Below are positions 34,589-43,769 of a stretch of DNA of 64,000 bases, in pieces. The position numbers were made by a program, and so were the translations under genes. Under the pieces are notes generated by a model. It saw only the letters and a program-made list of their open reading frames with translations. It was not told the origin of the DNA and did not search any database. Positions within the stretch are counted from its first letter, which is position 1. Every line of letters begins with the position of its first letter. This DNA comes from an uncultured Acidimicrobiales bacterium (lineage in GTDB: Bacteria > Actinomycetota > Acidimicrobiia > Acidimicrobiales > Aldehydirespiratoraceae), in contig CAJQPN010000014.1 of assembly GCA_905480195.1 (NCBI GenBank), forward strand, positions 1 to 64,000, given 5' to 3'.

Positions 34589-36064
34589 ATGTTCGAGACA
34601 CTCTCTGACCGCTTCGACGGGATCTTCAGCCGTATTCGTGGGCGTGGAAAGCTCAGCGAGGACGACGTCGACGACGTCTTGCGAGAGATCCGCCTGGCGC
34701 TTCTCGAGGCTGACGTCAACCTCGACGTGGCCAAGAACATGGTGGGGCGCATCCGCGAACGCGCAATCGGTGAAGAGCTGAGCAAGGCCCTCAATCCTGC
34801 TCAGCAGGTCGTGAAGATCGTGCTGGAAGAGCTCACCACGAGCCTCGGCGGCGAGGCGATGAAAATCTCGTACGCGTCCAAGCCGCCCACCGTCGTGCTC
34901 ATGGCCGGTCTGCAGGGCGCAGGCAAGACCACCAATACCGGCAAGCTCGCGCAATGGTTCAGGCGACAGGGCCGCAACCCGCTGCTCGTCGGCGCTGACC
35001 TTCAGCGTCCGGCCGCCGTCGAACAGCTCCGCACCCTCGGTGGTCAGGTCGGGGTACCGGTCTTCTCTGAGCCGACCGATCCCGTGGACGTTGCCGGCAA
35101 GGCAATCGCCGAAGCGACCCGTACCGGCCGAGATGTCGTGATTGTCGACACGGCCGGTCGTCTTGCCATTGACGAAGAACTGATGGAGCAGATCCGTCAA
35201 ATCAGCGACGCAGTCACGCCCGACTACACATTCCTTGTCATCGACGCGATGACCGGTCAGGACGCCGTCAATACTGCTCGCGCCTTCAATGAGACTCTCG
35301 AACTCGATGGCGTCATCATCACCAAGCTCGACGGTGACGCTCGCGGTGGTGCTGCGCTCTCCGTCAAGGAGGTCGTCGGCAAGCCGATCGCCTTCGCGTC
35401 CACTGGCGAAAAGCTCGACGATTTTGAGACGTTCTACCCCGATCGTCTCGCCAGTCGCATTCTCGGCATGGGCGATGTCGAGACCCTCATCGAGAAGGCG
35501 GAAGAAGCTTTCGATAAGGAAGAGGCCGAGGCGGCCGCCGCCCGCCTCATGGATGGCACGTTCACGCTCGAGGACTTCCTCGAGCAGATGCAGCAGATCA
35601 AGAAGATGGGTCCGATCGGGAACCTGATGGGGATGATGCCGGGTATCCCGAAGGAAGCCCGTGACCTCGAGATCGACGATCGACACATCGCCCGGCTCGA
35701 AGGCATCATCCGCTCGATGACCCCCGAGGAACGGACCAAACCCGCGATTATCGACGGAAGCCGCCGCACCCGCATCGCCACCGGCTCGGGTATGCAGCCC
35801 ACCGACGTCAAGCAGCTCCTCGATCAGTTCGGGCAGATGAGCAAGATGATGAAGCAGTTCGCCGGCTTCGGGAGCAAGAAGCAGAACCCGTCAGGCCGGA
35901 AGGGCAAGGTCAAGAAGGGCAAGCAGAAGGGTGGGCGACGCAAGGCTCCAGGGGGCCGCGTGACCGAGAGAGGCCCAGCGAAGATTCCAAAGGACGCCCT
36001 CACCCTCCCCGGCCTCGAAGGCGACGGGCCTCCCGACTTCTCCGACCTGCTCGGCCGGGGGTAG
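34589..36064 (+). CDS. ffh: signal recognition particle protein Ffh
   Basis: 491 residues: N domain, GTPase with GLQGAGKT (107-114), DTAGRLAIDEEL and TKLDGDARGG, then the Met-rich M domain (about 300-440; MGPIGNLMGMMPG, GSGMQPTDVKQLLDQFGQMSKMMKQF) and a basic Lys/Gly-rich C-terminal tail. Binds 4.5S RNA and signal peptides. TACCCT lies 9 nt before the ATG. Leads the conserved ffh-rpsP-khpA-rimM-trmD-rplS block. Confidence 0.97.
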   Translation: MFETLSDRFDGIFSRIRGRGKLSEDDVDDVLREIRLALLEADVNLDVAKNMVGRIRERAIGEELSKALNPAQQVVKIVLEELTTSLGGEAMKISYASKPPTVVLMAGLQGAGKTTNTGKLAQWFRRQGRNPLLVGADLQRPAAVEQLRTLGGQVGVPVFSEPTDPVDVAGKAIAEATRTGRDVVIVDTAGRLAIDEELMEQIRQISDAVTPDYTFLVIDAMTGQDAVNTARAFNETLELDGVIITKLDGDARGGAALSVKEVVGKPIAFASTGEKLDDFETFYPDRLASRILGMGDVETLIEKAEEAFDKEEAEAAAARLMDGTFTLEDFLEQMQQIKKMGPIGNLMGMMPGIPKEARDLEIDDRHIARLEGIIRSMTPEERTKPAIIDGSRRTRIATGSGMQPTDVKQLLDQFGQMSKMMKQFAGFGSKKQNPSGRKGKVKKGKQKGGRRKAPGGRVTERGPAKIPKDALTLPGLEGDGPPDFSDLLGRG

Positions 36065-36235
36065 ACGAGGCTTTGGCGGCTGTTCTGTGTCTGGACCGTC
36101 AGCCGCAGAGGTTGGTAGTCCTTCGCTGCAGGTTGGTTCGGGGCGCTGCTTCGGATTGAATACGTGGGTTGTCTTGGCCTGTGCCGCGACTCTACGAATT
36201 TTCACCCAGCGATCCCAGAAGAAGAGATTCAACCC

Positions 36236-36649
36236 ATGGCCGTCAAGCTCCGCCTCATGCGGATGGGCAAGAAAAAGCAGCCCACCTACCGTGTCGTCGC
36301 CGCCGATTCGCGCTCCCCGCGCAACGGCCGGTTCATCGAGATCATCGGTACCTACGAGCCCCGCAAAGATCCGTCGGTTATCAACATCGACAATGAACGG
36401 GCTGTTCACTGGCTCTCCAACGGCGCCCAGCCGACCGACCGGGTGGAGAAACTCCTGAAGATCTCCGGCGCCTGGACCGAGCACACCGGCGAGGCGATCG
36501 ATTCCTCCATTCCGGAGCGCGCCCCTCGCAAGTCGAAGAAGCAGATGGAGAAAGAAGCCGACGCCGCCGTCAAGGCCGAGGCCCCGGCATCTGACGATGG
36601 CGGCGCCGACGAGGTGACCGACGACGAAGCTAGCGAGGGCGACGAATGA
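36236..36649 (+). CDS. rpsP: 30S ribosomal protein S16 with acidic tail
   Basis: 137 residues. The S16 core ([19 protein letters not shown]...) occupies about 1-85; a Lys-rich then Asp/Glu/Ala-rich C-terminal tail makes the protein longer than the usual 80-90 residues. A purine-rich stretch (AGAAGAAGAG) precedes the ATG. The stop overlaps khpA by 4 nt. The 171-bp leader between ffh and rpsP contains a GCGGCTG...CAGCCGC inverted repeat (36076-36106) of unclear role. Confidence 0.96.
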   Translation: MAVKLRLMRMGKKKQPTYRVVAADSRSPRNGRFIEIIGTYEPRKDPSVINIDNERAVHWLSNGAQPTDRVEKLLKISGAWTEHTGEAIDSSIPERAPRKSKKQMEKEADAAVKAEAPASDDGGADEVTDDEASEGDE

Positions 36650-36894
36650 GCGCTGTCACCGCAGTCGCGGTTTGCGAGTACGTCGTGAAGCAACTGGTCG
36701 ACAACCCCGACGCGGTGAGCGTCGCTCATTCCGAGACCGACGGCGGCCTCCGGCTCGACGTCACGGTCGGCGATGGCGACATGGGTCGCGTCATTGGCAA
36801 GCGTGGCCGTGTGGCCGGTGCGATCCGCACCGTCGTGCGTGCCGCCGGTGTCGATGATGACGTCACCTCGATCGAGGTCGAGTTCGTCGACTGA
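36646..36894 (+). CDS. khpA: KH-domain RNA-binding protein KhpA
   Basis: 82 residues forming a single KH domain with the GxxG loop in [16 protein letters not shown]. KhpA (with KhpB) binds RNA and is typically encoded between rpsP and rimM, as here; it overlaps rpsP by 4 nt (ATGA). Confidence 0.92.
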   Translation: MSAVTAVAVCEYVVKQLVDNPDAVSVAHSETDGGLRLDVTVGDGDMGRVIGKRGRVAGAIRTVVRAAGVDDDVTSIEVEFVD

Positions 36895-36895
36895 C

Positions 36896-37384
36896 GTGCT
36901 CGAGATCGGCCGCGTCACCCGTCCGCACGGCTTGCGCGGCGAGGTGAACGTGCTGCTCACCTCTAATCGAACCGAGCGCCTCGCCCCCGGCTCAGTGCTC
37001 AGCGCTGCGAACGGACCGCTCGAGGTCCGATCGTCGCGGCCGCATAAGGGTGGTTGGCTTGTGCAGTTCATTGGCGTAAACCACCGCGACCAGGCCGAAG
37101 CGCTCCGCAATGTGGTGCTGTCGGCCGAGCCGATCGACGATCCCGATGAATTGTGGGTGCACGAGCTGATCGGATCGACCGTCATCGATCAAGACGGCGT
37201 CGTTCAGGGCACCGTCGTACAGGTGCTCGACAACCCTGCCTCCGACCTTCTCGAACTCGACTCGGGTTCGCTCGTTCCGGCGCGGTTCATCGTGTCGCGC
37301 ATCGCCGGTGCAGAGATCCGGGTCGACGTGCCCGCTGGCCTCTTCGACCTCAATGCCGCTGCGTCGGATCACGATGTCGAGTAG
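36896..37384 (+). CDS. rimM: ribosome maturation factor RimM
   Basis: 162 residues: RimM N-domain (EIGRVTRPHGLRGEVNV) and C-terminal PRC-barrel (WVHELIGSTVIDQDG...LVPARFIVSRI). Assists 30S head assembly through S19. GTG 36896 follows the khpA stop by one base. Confidence 0.93.
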   Translation: MLEIGRVTRPHGLRGEVNVLLTSNRTERLAPGSVLSAANGPLEVRSSRPHKGGWLVQFIGVNHRDQAEALRNVVLSAEPIDDPDELWVHELIGSTVIDQDGVVQGTVVQVLDNPASDLLELDSGSLVPARFIVSRIAGAEIRVDVPAGLFDLNAAASDHDVE

Positions 37385-37421
37385 AGGGTTGTCACACGTT
37401 GCACGGCGAGACGTTGACCCG

Positions 37422-38150
37422 ATGAGAATCGATGTCTTCTCGATCTTCCCGGAGATGGTCGACCACATCGTCGACCAGTCGGTGATCGGACGGGGCCGGC
37501 GTGATGGCTATCTTGACATCCGGGTCCACGATCTTCGTCAGACCACGACCGACGTTCACCAGACCGTCGACGACGCTCCGTTCGGTGGTGGCGCCGGAAT
37601 GGTCATGAAGCCTGAGCCGCTGTTCGGTGCAGTCGAGGCCGTCGATCCACCGCGGCCGCTCTTCTATCTGTCGCCAGCAGGTCGCCGCTTCGATCAGACC
37701 ATGGCGCACGAGTTGGCAGAACTCACTGGCTTCTCGCTCTTGTGCGGACGCTACGAGGGGGTCGACGAGCGAGTACGAGAGAATCTTTGTGACGGCGAAA
37801 TTTCGGTGGGTGACGTTGTTCTCGCCGGTGGAGAGGTGGCGGCGGCCCTCGTCATCGAAGCGGTCGGGCGGCTCGTTCCTGGGGTGCTCGGCAACTCGAC
37901 TTCCACCGATGACGAGTCCTTCTCGAAGGGTTTGCTCGAGTATCCGCATTACACGCGACCCGCCGATTTTCGAGGGTGGGAGATTCCCGATGTCCTGCGG
38001 TCCGGTGATCACGCCAAAGTCGATCGTTGGCGTCTTGCTAAGGCCATCGAACGCACTGCACGCGAACGTCCCGACCTCCTCGAGGCCCGAGGCGGTCTCA
38101 GTGGGGTCGAGCAAGAGGTCCTGGTCGAGTTCGATATTGAGCTGCAGTAA
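37422..38150 (+). CDS. trmD: tRNA (guanine-N1)-methyltransferase TrmD
   Basis: 242 residues. SPOUT-fold TrmD motifs are all present: RIDVFSIFPEM, DDAPFGGGAGMVMKPEPLF, LLCGRYEGVDERV, EISVGDVVLAGGEVAALVIEAV-like knot and PGVLGN. Makes m1G37 in tRNAs to prevent frameshifting. Starts 37 nt after rimM. Confidence 0.97.
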   Translation: MRIDVFSIFPEMVDHIVDQSVIGRGRRDGYLDIRVHDLRQTTTDVHQTVDDAPFGGGAGMVMKPEPLFGAVEAVDPPRPLFYLSPAGRRFDQTMAHELAELTGFSLLCGRYEGVDERVRENLCDGEISVGDVVLAGGEVAAALVIEAVGRLVPGVLGNSTSTDDESFSKGLLEYPHYTRPADFRGWEIPDVLRSGDHAKVDRWRLAKAIERTARERPDLLEARGGLSGVEQEVLVEFDIELQ

Positions 38151-38255
38151 CACGGCGGGTGGGTGGGAGTCTGGCTTTGTCGCCGTAAACTCATCGATCG
38201 GCCCGGGTCCTGACACCCCGCTTTCGAACGTTCGCATTATCAAACCGAGGCAGCC

Positions 38256-38603
38256 ATGCAGCCCACCGATCTCGTCGACAACCTCAGCCTCCGGGACGAC
38301 GTCCCTGATTTCGCGCCGGGTGACACCCTCAAGGTTCATGTGCGCGTGATCGAGGGCAACCGTCAGCGCACCCAGGTCTTCGAAGGCGTCGTGATCCGTC
38401 GTCAGGGTGCCGGTGTGCGCGAAACGTTCACCGTTCGCAAGCTGAGCTTCGGCGTCGGTGTCGAGCGCACCTTCCCGCTGCACACCCCGATCGTCGAAAA
38501 AATCGAAGTCGGCGCTCGCGGTGACGTGCGTCGCGCCAAGCTCTATTACCTGCGCGATCGCATCGGCAAGGCCGCAAAGGTCAAGGAAAAGCGCTTCAAC
38601 TGA
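38256..38603 (+). CDS. rplS: 50S ribosomal protein L19
   Basis: 115 residues, standard length; [34 protein letters not shown] and the [21 protein letters not shown]-terminus are diagnostic. The 105-bp leader after trmD may hold its own promoter (TAAACT near 38183). Confidence 0.97.
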   Translation: MQPTDLVDNLSLRDDVPDFAPGDTLKVHVRVIEGNRQRTQVFEGVVIRRQGAGVRETFTVRKLSFGVGVERTFPLHTPIVEKIEVGARGDVRRAKLYYLRDRIGKAAKVKEKRFN

Positions 38604-38611
38604 TCGGCTGG

Positions 38612-38636
38612 CTCGGCACAACACCGAGTCTCTCTT
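38612..38636 (+). terminator. candidate terminator after rplS
   Basis: CTCGG (38612-38616) pairs with CCGAG (38624-38628) over a 7-nt loop and is followed by TCTCTCTT. Short stem, but placed right behind rplS at the end of the ffh-rplS block. Confidence 0.4.
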
Positions 38637-38725
38637 CAGCTTCGGCGGGTGCACTGACGTCAGGTGCGGCGTCATCGACGGCGCGCGTGCACTGCGTGTC
38701 ACATCCTGTTCGTATCGTCACGACC

Positions 38726-39082
38726 ATGAGCAGACGAGACGGAGAGCAATCCCGAGTTGCGCTCGGACGATGGGGTGAACGTTGCGTGGCGCGGCACTAC
38801 GAGGCCGTTGGTTATGAAGTGCTCGACCAGAACTGGCGGGTTCGTGGGGGCGAACTCGATCTTGTCGTTGCGAAGGGTGATGAGATCGTCTTTTGCGAGG
38901 TCAAAACGCGCTCGAGCGACCGGTTCGGCTCCGGCTTCGAGGCGGTCGACGGTCGCAAGCAACGAATCTTGCGCCGTACGGCCATGGCGTGGCTCGACAG
39001 CCACGATCGCCGGGGCCGACTCCGCTTCGACGTGGCGACTGTGACCGGTCCGTCGATCGAGATCATCGAGGCTGCCTTCTAG
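38726..39082 (+). CDS. YraN/UPF0102 family nuclease-like protein
   Basis: 118 residues of the UPF0102 family: ALGRWGERCVARHYEAVGYEVLDQNWRVRGGELDLVV then FCEVKTRSSDRFGSG, i.e. a (E)x(D)...ExK restriction-endonuclease-like core. Usually encoded near rplS/yifB/dprA; exact role unknown. TATCGT at 38713-38718 ends 7 nt before the ATG. Confidence 0.93.
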   Translation: MSRRDGEQSRVALGRWGERCVARHYEAVGYEVLDQNWRVRGGELDLVVAKGDEIVFCEVKTRSSDRFGSGFEAVDGRKQRILRRTAMAWLDSHDRRGRLRFDVATVTGPSIEIIEAAF

Positions 39083-39098
39083 GTCGTAGTGTCCGGGC

Positions 39099-40307
39099 GT
39101 GCCCAGTCCGTCTCGAGAATTACTGGCTAATCGCGATTTCCGAGGGTTCTGGCTGGCGCAGACGTGCCTCGCTGGTATCGGGGGCACCATGCGGTTTACC
39201 TTCGTCTGGTTGGTGGTCACGCTCACCGACTGGACGGCGGCCGAAGGTATCGTCGCCGGTCTGCTCGGACTTCCGGCGATGTTGTTCTCCGCTGCGGCAG
39301 GGGCATGGTCCGACCGGGTCGACCGCAAACGGCTGTTCACCACTTGGACGACTATCACGGTCGTGCTGCTCGCCGCATTCACCGTCGTCATCGCCTTCGG
39401 TCAGGCGACACCCCTCATCACCGGCATCGCAGCGGTGCTCGTCGGAACCGCAGTCATGGTCAACCCGCCGAACGTGAACGCCATGGTTCCACTGCTCGTT
39501 GCTCCTGGCCGGTTGGTCAACGCGATTGCACTGCAGAACGGTGCGATGAACGCTGCGAACTTCGTTGCCGTGATCTTCGCCGGTGTAGCGATCGAGTTCT
39601 TCGGCGATGCTGGTGGCTTTGCGCTGCTGACCGTACTCGCCTCCCTGTCGATCGTGTTCATGCGTCCGATTGTCGTTCCTGCGTCAGAGGTCTCAGCGCC
39701 GGCCGAGAGTTTCGTGCGCTCCCTCCGTACCGGGCTTCGCTACACCTGGTCGACCGAACCGGTTCGCACGATGGTGTTGCTCTCGCTCGTGCTCGGGAGC
39801 TCTTTTTCGGTGATGCAGATCAACATGCCGCGGGTCGTCGAGAGCGAGTTCGGTCGAGAAGCCGCCAGCGCGGGCGCCGTCATGGGGGCGTTTGGGGTCG
39901 GCATGATGCTCAGTTCGCTCTACGTTGCGAATCGACCTGTCAGCCGCCACGGACTGAATGTGGCTGTCTTCATCGGCGTCGGTCTCGGCGGGGGACAGTT
40001 CGCGCTGAGCCTGGCACCAAGTTGGCGAGCCGCACTCATCGTGATGCTGCTGTGGGGAATCAACGCTGGCTTGGCGATGGCCAGCCACCGCACGATCCTG
40101 CAGAAGGCGACGGCCCCCGAGATGATGGGCCGCGTTATGGGACTGATGATGACCGGGTTCATGGGAGGTTTGCCGATCGGCGCCGCAGCGTCGAGTGTGC
40201 TGTCGGTGTCATTCGGTCCGGCCGAAACGATGACTGTGGTCGGTTTGTGCACCGTTGCGATCTCTGGGGCGCTCAGTTGGCGTCCGTCGATCGTTGGGCT
40301 GAACTGA
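39099..40307 (+). CDS. MFS transporter (EntS-like exporter family)
   Basis: 402 residues with about 12 hydrophobic helices and the MFS loop DRVDRKRLFTTW after helix 2-3. The overall pattern (NRDFRGFWLAQTCLAGIGGTMRFTFVWLVV; NPPNVNAMVPLLV) matches the drug/siderophore exporter-like group. TAGTGT at 39087-39092 ends exactly 6 nt before GTG 39099, so the message is probably leaderless. Substrate unknown. Confidence 0.88.
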   Translation: MPSPSRELLANRDFRGFWLAQTCLAGIGGTMRFTFVWLVVTLTDWTAAEGIVAGLLGLPAMLFSAAAGAWSDRVDRKRLFTTWTTITVVLLAAFTVVIAFGQATPLITGIAAVLVGTAVMVNPPNVNAMVPLLVAPGRLVNAIALQNGAMNAANFVAVIFAGVAIEFFGDAGGFALLTVLASLSIVFMRPIVVPASEVSAPAESFVRSLRTGLRYTWSTEPVRTMVLLSLVLGSSFSVMQINMPRVVESEFGREAASAGAVMGAFGVGMMLSSLYVANRPVSRHGLNVAVFIGVGLGGGQFALSLAPSWRAALIVMLLWGINAGLAMASHRTILQKATAPEMMGRVMGLMMTGFMGGLPIGAAASSVLSVSFGPAETMTVVGLCTVAISGALSWRPSIVGLN

Positions 40308-40310
40308 GGC

Positions 40311-40520
40311 TCAGCGCTTGGCGCCGCGTGTCTTCCGGCTGTCCCAACACCCGCGGTGCCAGTGTCGTCGGAGGTCCGGAGCATCGACGGGGACCACGGC
40401 GTAGTGACCGGTTCCAGGCGGAATATCTCGGTTGCAGTTAGGGCAAAGATACATCTTCGTGGCTTGATACGGCTGCAGAAACCGGATCTCGAGCTCGCCG
40501 AGTTTCTCAGGATCGAGCAT
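40311..40520 (-). CDS. small zinc-ribbon-like protein
   Basis: 69 residues with a metal-site pattern CPNCNRDIPPGTGH...HWHRGCW (Cys27/Cys30 and later His/Cys) and a basic C-terminus. Similar short proteins occur in actinobacteria, function unknown. ATG 40520 has GGAG six bases upstream and shares one base with the stop of the small membrane-protein gene, so the two are coupled. Convergent with the MFS gene (3 bp). Confidence 0.7.
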   Translation of the reverse strand: MLDPEKLGELEIRFLQPYQATKMYLCPNCNRDIPPGTGHYAVVPVDAPDLRRHWHRGCWDSRKTRGAKR

Positions 40521-40636
40521 CACGTGCTCCCGAAGAGGACCCAGACCACCAACAACAGTGCCGCCGCGCAGCCAGCAGCGACGTAGAGGTAGTCAGTCGG
40601 CCGCTTGCGGTGCGGCCGAGTCGGGTCCATTCCCAT
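40520..40636 (-). CDS. small single-pass membrane protein (38 aa)
   Basis: Short frame on the minus strand: M(GM)DPTRPHRKRPTDYLY followed by one hydrophobic helix (VAAGCAAALLLVVWVLF) and GST. The positive-inside N-terminus and the TGATG overlap with the zinc-ribbon gene support it as real. ATG 40636 or ATG 40630 may start it. Divergent from the cytochrome gene by only 22 bp. Function unknown. Confidence 0.55.
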   Translation of the reverse strand: MGMDPTRPHRKRPTDYLYVAAGCAAALLLVVWVLFGST

Positions 40637-40658
40637 CTACTCAGTATCGTGCGGCTTC

Positions 40659-41021
40659 GTGCGAGCTTCCACCTTCCATCGATCGTTCTTCGCTGCCGTA
40701 CTTGTTGCGGTGGCGTTGCCGGTCGCTTGCGCAAGCGAAGCACCGGAGGTGCCGCTCGGCCCAGGAGGCACACCCGATGCTGAGCTGGTCACCGGCCGCG
40801 AGATCTATCAGGGTAGGTGTGCGAACTGCCACGGGGCCGATGGGGGTGGCGGGACCGGCCCGATGCTGGCTGACGGCGCAGTCGTGGAGCAGTACCCCGA
40901 CCCTGCAGACCAGCGAGCGATCATCGCCGATGGTCGCAATGCGATGCCGTCGTTTGGCGGCAGCCTGACGCCCGCTGAACTCGACGCGGTGGTGCGCTAC
41001 ACGCGCGAGGTTCTCCGTTGA
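40659..41021 (+). CDS. class I cytochrome c lipoprotein
   Basis: 120 residues: signal peptide with lipobox LPVAC (Cys24), heme motif CANCH (Cys54, Cys57, His58) and a distal Met ligand in AMPSFGG. A membrane-tethered mono-heme electron carrier. GTG 40659 is in frame with the signal peptide; a TATCGT hexamer lies 8 nt upstream. No oxidase genes are nearby, so its redox partner is unknown. Confidence 0.9.
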   Translation: MRASTFHRSFFAAVLVAVALPVACASEAPEVPLGPGGTPDAELVTGREIYQGRCANCHGADGGGGTGPMLADGAVVEQYPDPADQRAIIADGRNAMPSFGGSLTPAELDAVVRYTREVLR

Positions 41022-41117
41022 CCGACAGGGTTGTCGCACCCGACCGGTAGCGTTGCGTTTGCGGCTTGCGTTACGGCCTGACAGGCGCCTTTCACCGTCT
41101 CGTGTGGAGGTTGCGCC

Positions 41118-42614
41118 ATGCTCGCCACCATCTCGTCGGCGACCCTGGCAGGAGTCGACGGCCGTCCTGTTTCTGTCGAGGTCCACGTAGCCGATGGACT
41201 TCCTGGTTTCACCATCGTTGGCCTGCCCGACGCTTCGTGTCGCGAGGCGCGCGACCGAGTCCGCGCTGCGGTGATCTCGTCTGATTGCACGTGGCCGCTC
41301 AGACGAATCACCGTAAACCTTGCGCCCGGAGCGATCCCCAAGGTGGGCGCAGGTCTCGATCTGCCGATCGCCATTGGTGTTCTGATGGCCTCTGGCCAAC
41401 TCCCAGCGGTTAGCGATCTCGGCGCGTTCGGTGAACTCGGCCTCGACGGTTCGGTCCGGGCGGTACCCGGAGCACTTCCGCTCGCCGACGCGATCCCCGC
41501 CGAGCGGGTCCTCGTACCGGCGACCGACGCACAAGTCGTCGGCCTCGTGGTCGGCTCTCGGGTTCGCGCGATTCGCATGCTGACCGATGTTGTCGCCTCG
41601 TTGGCGGGCCAACTTCCATGGCCCGACCTCCCGCTTGCGCCAGAATCACCACCAGCGCCCCCCATGCTCGATATGGCCGACGTCCGTGGCCAGCCATCCG
41701 CCCGTCTCGCACTCGAGTACGCGGCCGCCGGTGGTCACCATCTGTTGCTCGTCGGGCCTCCCGGGGCAGGAAAGACGATGTTGGCTCGACGACTACCCGG
41801 CCTTCTCCCGGCACTCGATCCGGCTCAGGCGATGGAGGTCACGCGCGTCCACAGTGCAGCTGGCCTGTCACTCCCGCATGGGCTCATCTGGCAACCTCCC
41901 TTCCGGGCGCCTCATCATTCGGCATCCATGGCCGCACTTGTCGGCGGGGGGTCGGGAAGTGCCCGGCCGGGCGAAGTCAGCGCTGCTTCGAACGGGGTGC
42001 TCTTCCTTGACGAACTCGGCGAGTTCGCCCCATCGGTGCTCGACGCACTTCGTCAGCCACTCGAGGAAGGAGTGGTGCGTGTTGCTCGGGCCGGTGGTAC
42101 CACCGAACAACCCGCCCGAGTACTGCTCGTTGCAGCGATGAACCCGTGTCCGTGCGGTGTCGGAGGCGATGTCGGCTGTCGCTGTCCGGCATCGACTCGC
42201 GCCCGATACGCCCGACGTATCTCCGGACCCTTGCTCGACCGAATCGACCTCATGGTCCACGTTGATCGCCCTCATCCGAGCGACCTGCTCGGTGGCTCAG
42301 CCGAACCCTCGAGCGCTATCGCGGAGCGGGTCGAGCTGGTACGAAGCCTCGCACGCGACCGAGGGGTTCGCTGCAACGCCGAACTCCAGGGCGAGAGCCT
42401 GGCGCAGGCGGCGCCTCTCGAAGCTGAAGCGCGCGCCTTGCTCGAACAGGCGCTCCTCAAGGGTCAACTCAGTGGCCGGGGCCTGCGACGGATCCAGTGT
42501 GTGGCCCGAACTATTCGCGACCTCGACGATGCCGGGCCCTCGCTTCGCCCCTGCGATGTGATGCGCGCCATCGGCCTTCGCTCGCGTGCGCCGATCGGCG
42601 GTGCTGATGCCTGA
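41118..42614 (+). CDS. YifB/ComM family Mg-chelatase-like AAA+ ATPase
   Basis: 498 residues: N-terminal Lon-protease-like S5 fold (LATISSATLAGVDGRPVSVEV...), Walker A GPPGAGKT, Walker B LFLDELGEF, Cys-cluster NPCPCGVGGDVGCRCP, and the C-terminal Mg-chelatase domain. ComM-type helicases promote branch migration in natural transformation. GGAGG lies 7 nt before the ATG. Overlaps dprA by 8 nt, giving a DNA-uptake gene pair. Confidence 0.94.
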   Translation: MLATISSATLAGVDGRPVSVEVHVADGLPGFTIVGLPDASCREARDRVRAAVISSDCTWPLRRITVNLAPGAIPKVGAGLDLPIAIGVLMASGQLPAVSDLGAFGELGLDGSVRAVPGALPLADAIPAERVLVPATDAQVVGLVVGSRVRAIRMLTDVVASLAGQLPWPDLPLAPESPPAPPMLDMADVRGQPSARLALEYAAAGGHHLLLVGPPGAGKTMLARRLPGLLPALDPAQAMEVTRVHSAAGLSLPHGLIWQPPFRAPHHSASMAALVGGGSGSARPGEVSAASNGVLFLDELGEFAPSVLDALRQPLEEGVVRVARAGGTTEQPARVLLVAAMNPCPCGVGGDVGCRCPASTRARYARRISGPLLDRIDLMVHVDRPHPSDLLGGSAEPSSAIAERVELVRSLARDRGVRCNAELQGESLAQAAPLEAEARALLEQALLKGQLSGRGLRRIQCVARTIRDLDDAGPSLRPCDVMRAIGLRSRAPIGGADA

Positions 42615-43707
42615 GCGTCGATGGTCTGAAACCGCCGCCGCCGTCGCCCTCGCGGGCCTGGCGAAGATGGGACCAACTCGCCTCCACAACGTCCTGACCG
42701 AACGAAGCCCGCTCGGGGCTGTCGAGTGGATCTTTGCCGGGGGAGTGCCCGATCGCATCCCGCCGCCGCTGGCCGCTGCATGGCGCTCAGCTCTGCACCG
42801 CTTTGACCCGGCTGCTGCCGATGCTTGGCTGAGCGAGTCTGGAACTGAGGTCACGTGGAGCGCTCAGCCGGATCATCCGGTATTTCTCACCAACGACGTC
42901 ATGCCTGCGCCAGTGCTGTTTCGTCGCGGCTGTCTGCTCGACGAAATAGCACCCGCAGTTGCGGTCGTGGGTACCCGACGGGCCTCGGGCACGGGGCGAG
43001 AGATCGCCCGCGAGCTCGGGTTTGGACTTGCCGAGGCAGGTGTCACTGTCGTGTCAGGCCTTGCGCTCGGCATCGACGGTTCTGCTCACGAAGGGGCACT
43101 ACTCGCAGGTGCTGCGCCGCCGCTCGCATTCGTCGGCGGAGGAGTCGATGTCGTTTACCCAAAGCGACACCAAGACCTCTGGAGTCGACTGCTCGAAGTC
43201 GGCACCGTCGCGTCAGAAGCACCCCCTGGAGCGCAGCCAGCGCCATGGCGCTTCCCCGCCCGAAATCGCCTCATCGCTGCGGCAGCCGACATCGTGGTCG
43301 TTGTCGAGTCACGAGCGGCTGGTGGGTCGCTCCTGACGGTCGACGAGGCAATTCGGCGCGATCGGCAGGTGATGGCGGTACCAGGCTCGTTGCGCAACCC
43401 GGCGGCGGTCGGCACCAACACCTTGCTTGCAGATGGATGTGCCCCAGTACTCGCAGTCACCGACGTCCTCACCGCCCTCGGGCTGAATCAGGTCGAGCGT
43501 GCGAAACGCCGAGACCAGAGGGAGGTGCCGGCGTCGCCATCGAGGTCAGCGGCACAGGTGCTGTCTTCGTGCGACGACGGTCCGGCCTCGATCGACCAGC
43601 TCACATGTCGGAGTGGACTCTCCGTCGGAGAGGTACTTGCTGCGGTCAGCGAACTCATCGCAGCGGGCGCGCTTGTCGACGACGGCGCTCGTGTGCGACG
43701 AGCATGA
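42607..43707 (+). CDS. dprA: DNA processing protein DprA/Smf
   Basis: 366 residues: N-terminal SAM-like region, central Rossmann fold (VAVVGTRRASGTGREIARELGFGLAEAGVTVVSGLALGIDGSAHEGAL; FPARNRLIAA), and a C-terminal winged helix (QLTCRSGLSVGEVLAAVSELIAAGALV). Loads RecA on incoming single strands. ATG 42607 lies inside the yifB end; GTG 42601 is an alternative. Confidence 0.95.
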   Translation: MPERRWSETAAAVALAGLAKMGPTRLHNVLTERSPLGAVEWIFAGGVPDRIPPPLAAAWRSALHRFDPAAADAWLSESGTEVTWSAQPDHPVFLTNDVMPAPVLFRRGCLLDEIAPAVAVVGTRRASGTGREIARELGFGLAEAGVTVVSGLALGIDGSAHEGALLAGAAPPLAFVGGGVDVVYPKRHQDLWSRLLEVGTVASEAPPGAQPAPWRFPARNRLIAAAADIVVVVESRAAGGSLLTVDEAIRRDRQVMAVPGSLRNPAAVGTNTLLADGCAPVLAVTDVLTALGLNQVERAKRRDQREVPASPSRSAAQVLSSCDDGPASIDQLTCRSGLSVGEVLAAVSELIAAGALVDDGARVRRA

Positions 43708-43733
43708 CCGAGCGGTCGATCGTCGCTCGGTTT
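43707..43733 (+). terminator. hairpin after dprA
   Basis: ACCGAGCG (43707-43714) pairs with CGCTCGGT (43724-43731) over a 9-nt loop and is followed by TTT in total, directly on the dprA stop codon. It would separate dprA from xerC transcription, and xerC has its own TAGGGT hexamer. Confidence 0.5.
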
Positions 43734-43769
43734 ACCGGTGTCGGTACTGGCGGAAGATAGGGTGGTCCA

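Noticed and set aside
34523-35686. 387-codon frame antisense to ffh.
   Set aside because: Mirror of the Ffh codon bias; no domain recognisable. Similar antisense frames over trmD/rplS, cdsA, nusA and infB were rejected for the same reason.
39164-40441. 425-codon Arg/Gly-rich frame overlapping the MFS gene on the same strand.
   Set aside because: Composition is that of an out-of-frame GC-rich gene; the MFS frame has membrane helices and family motifs.
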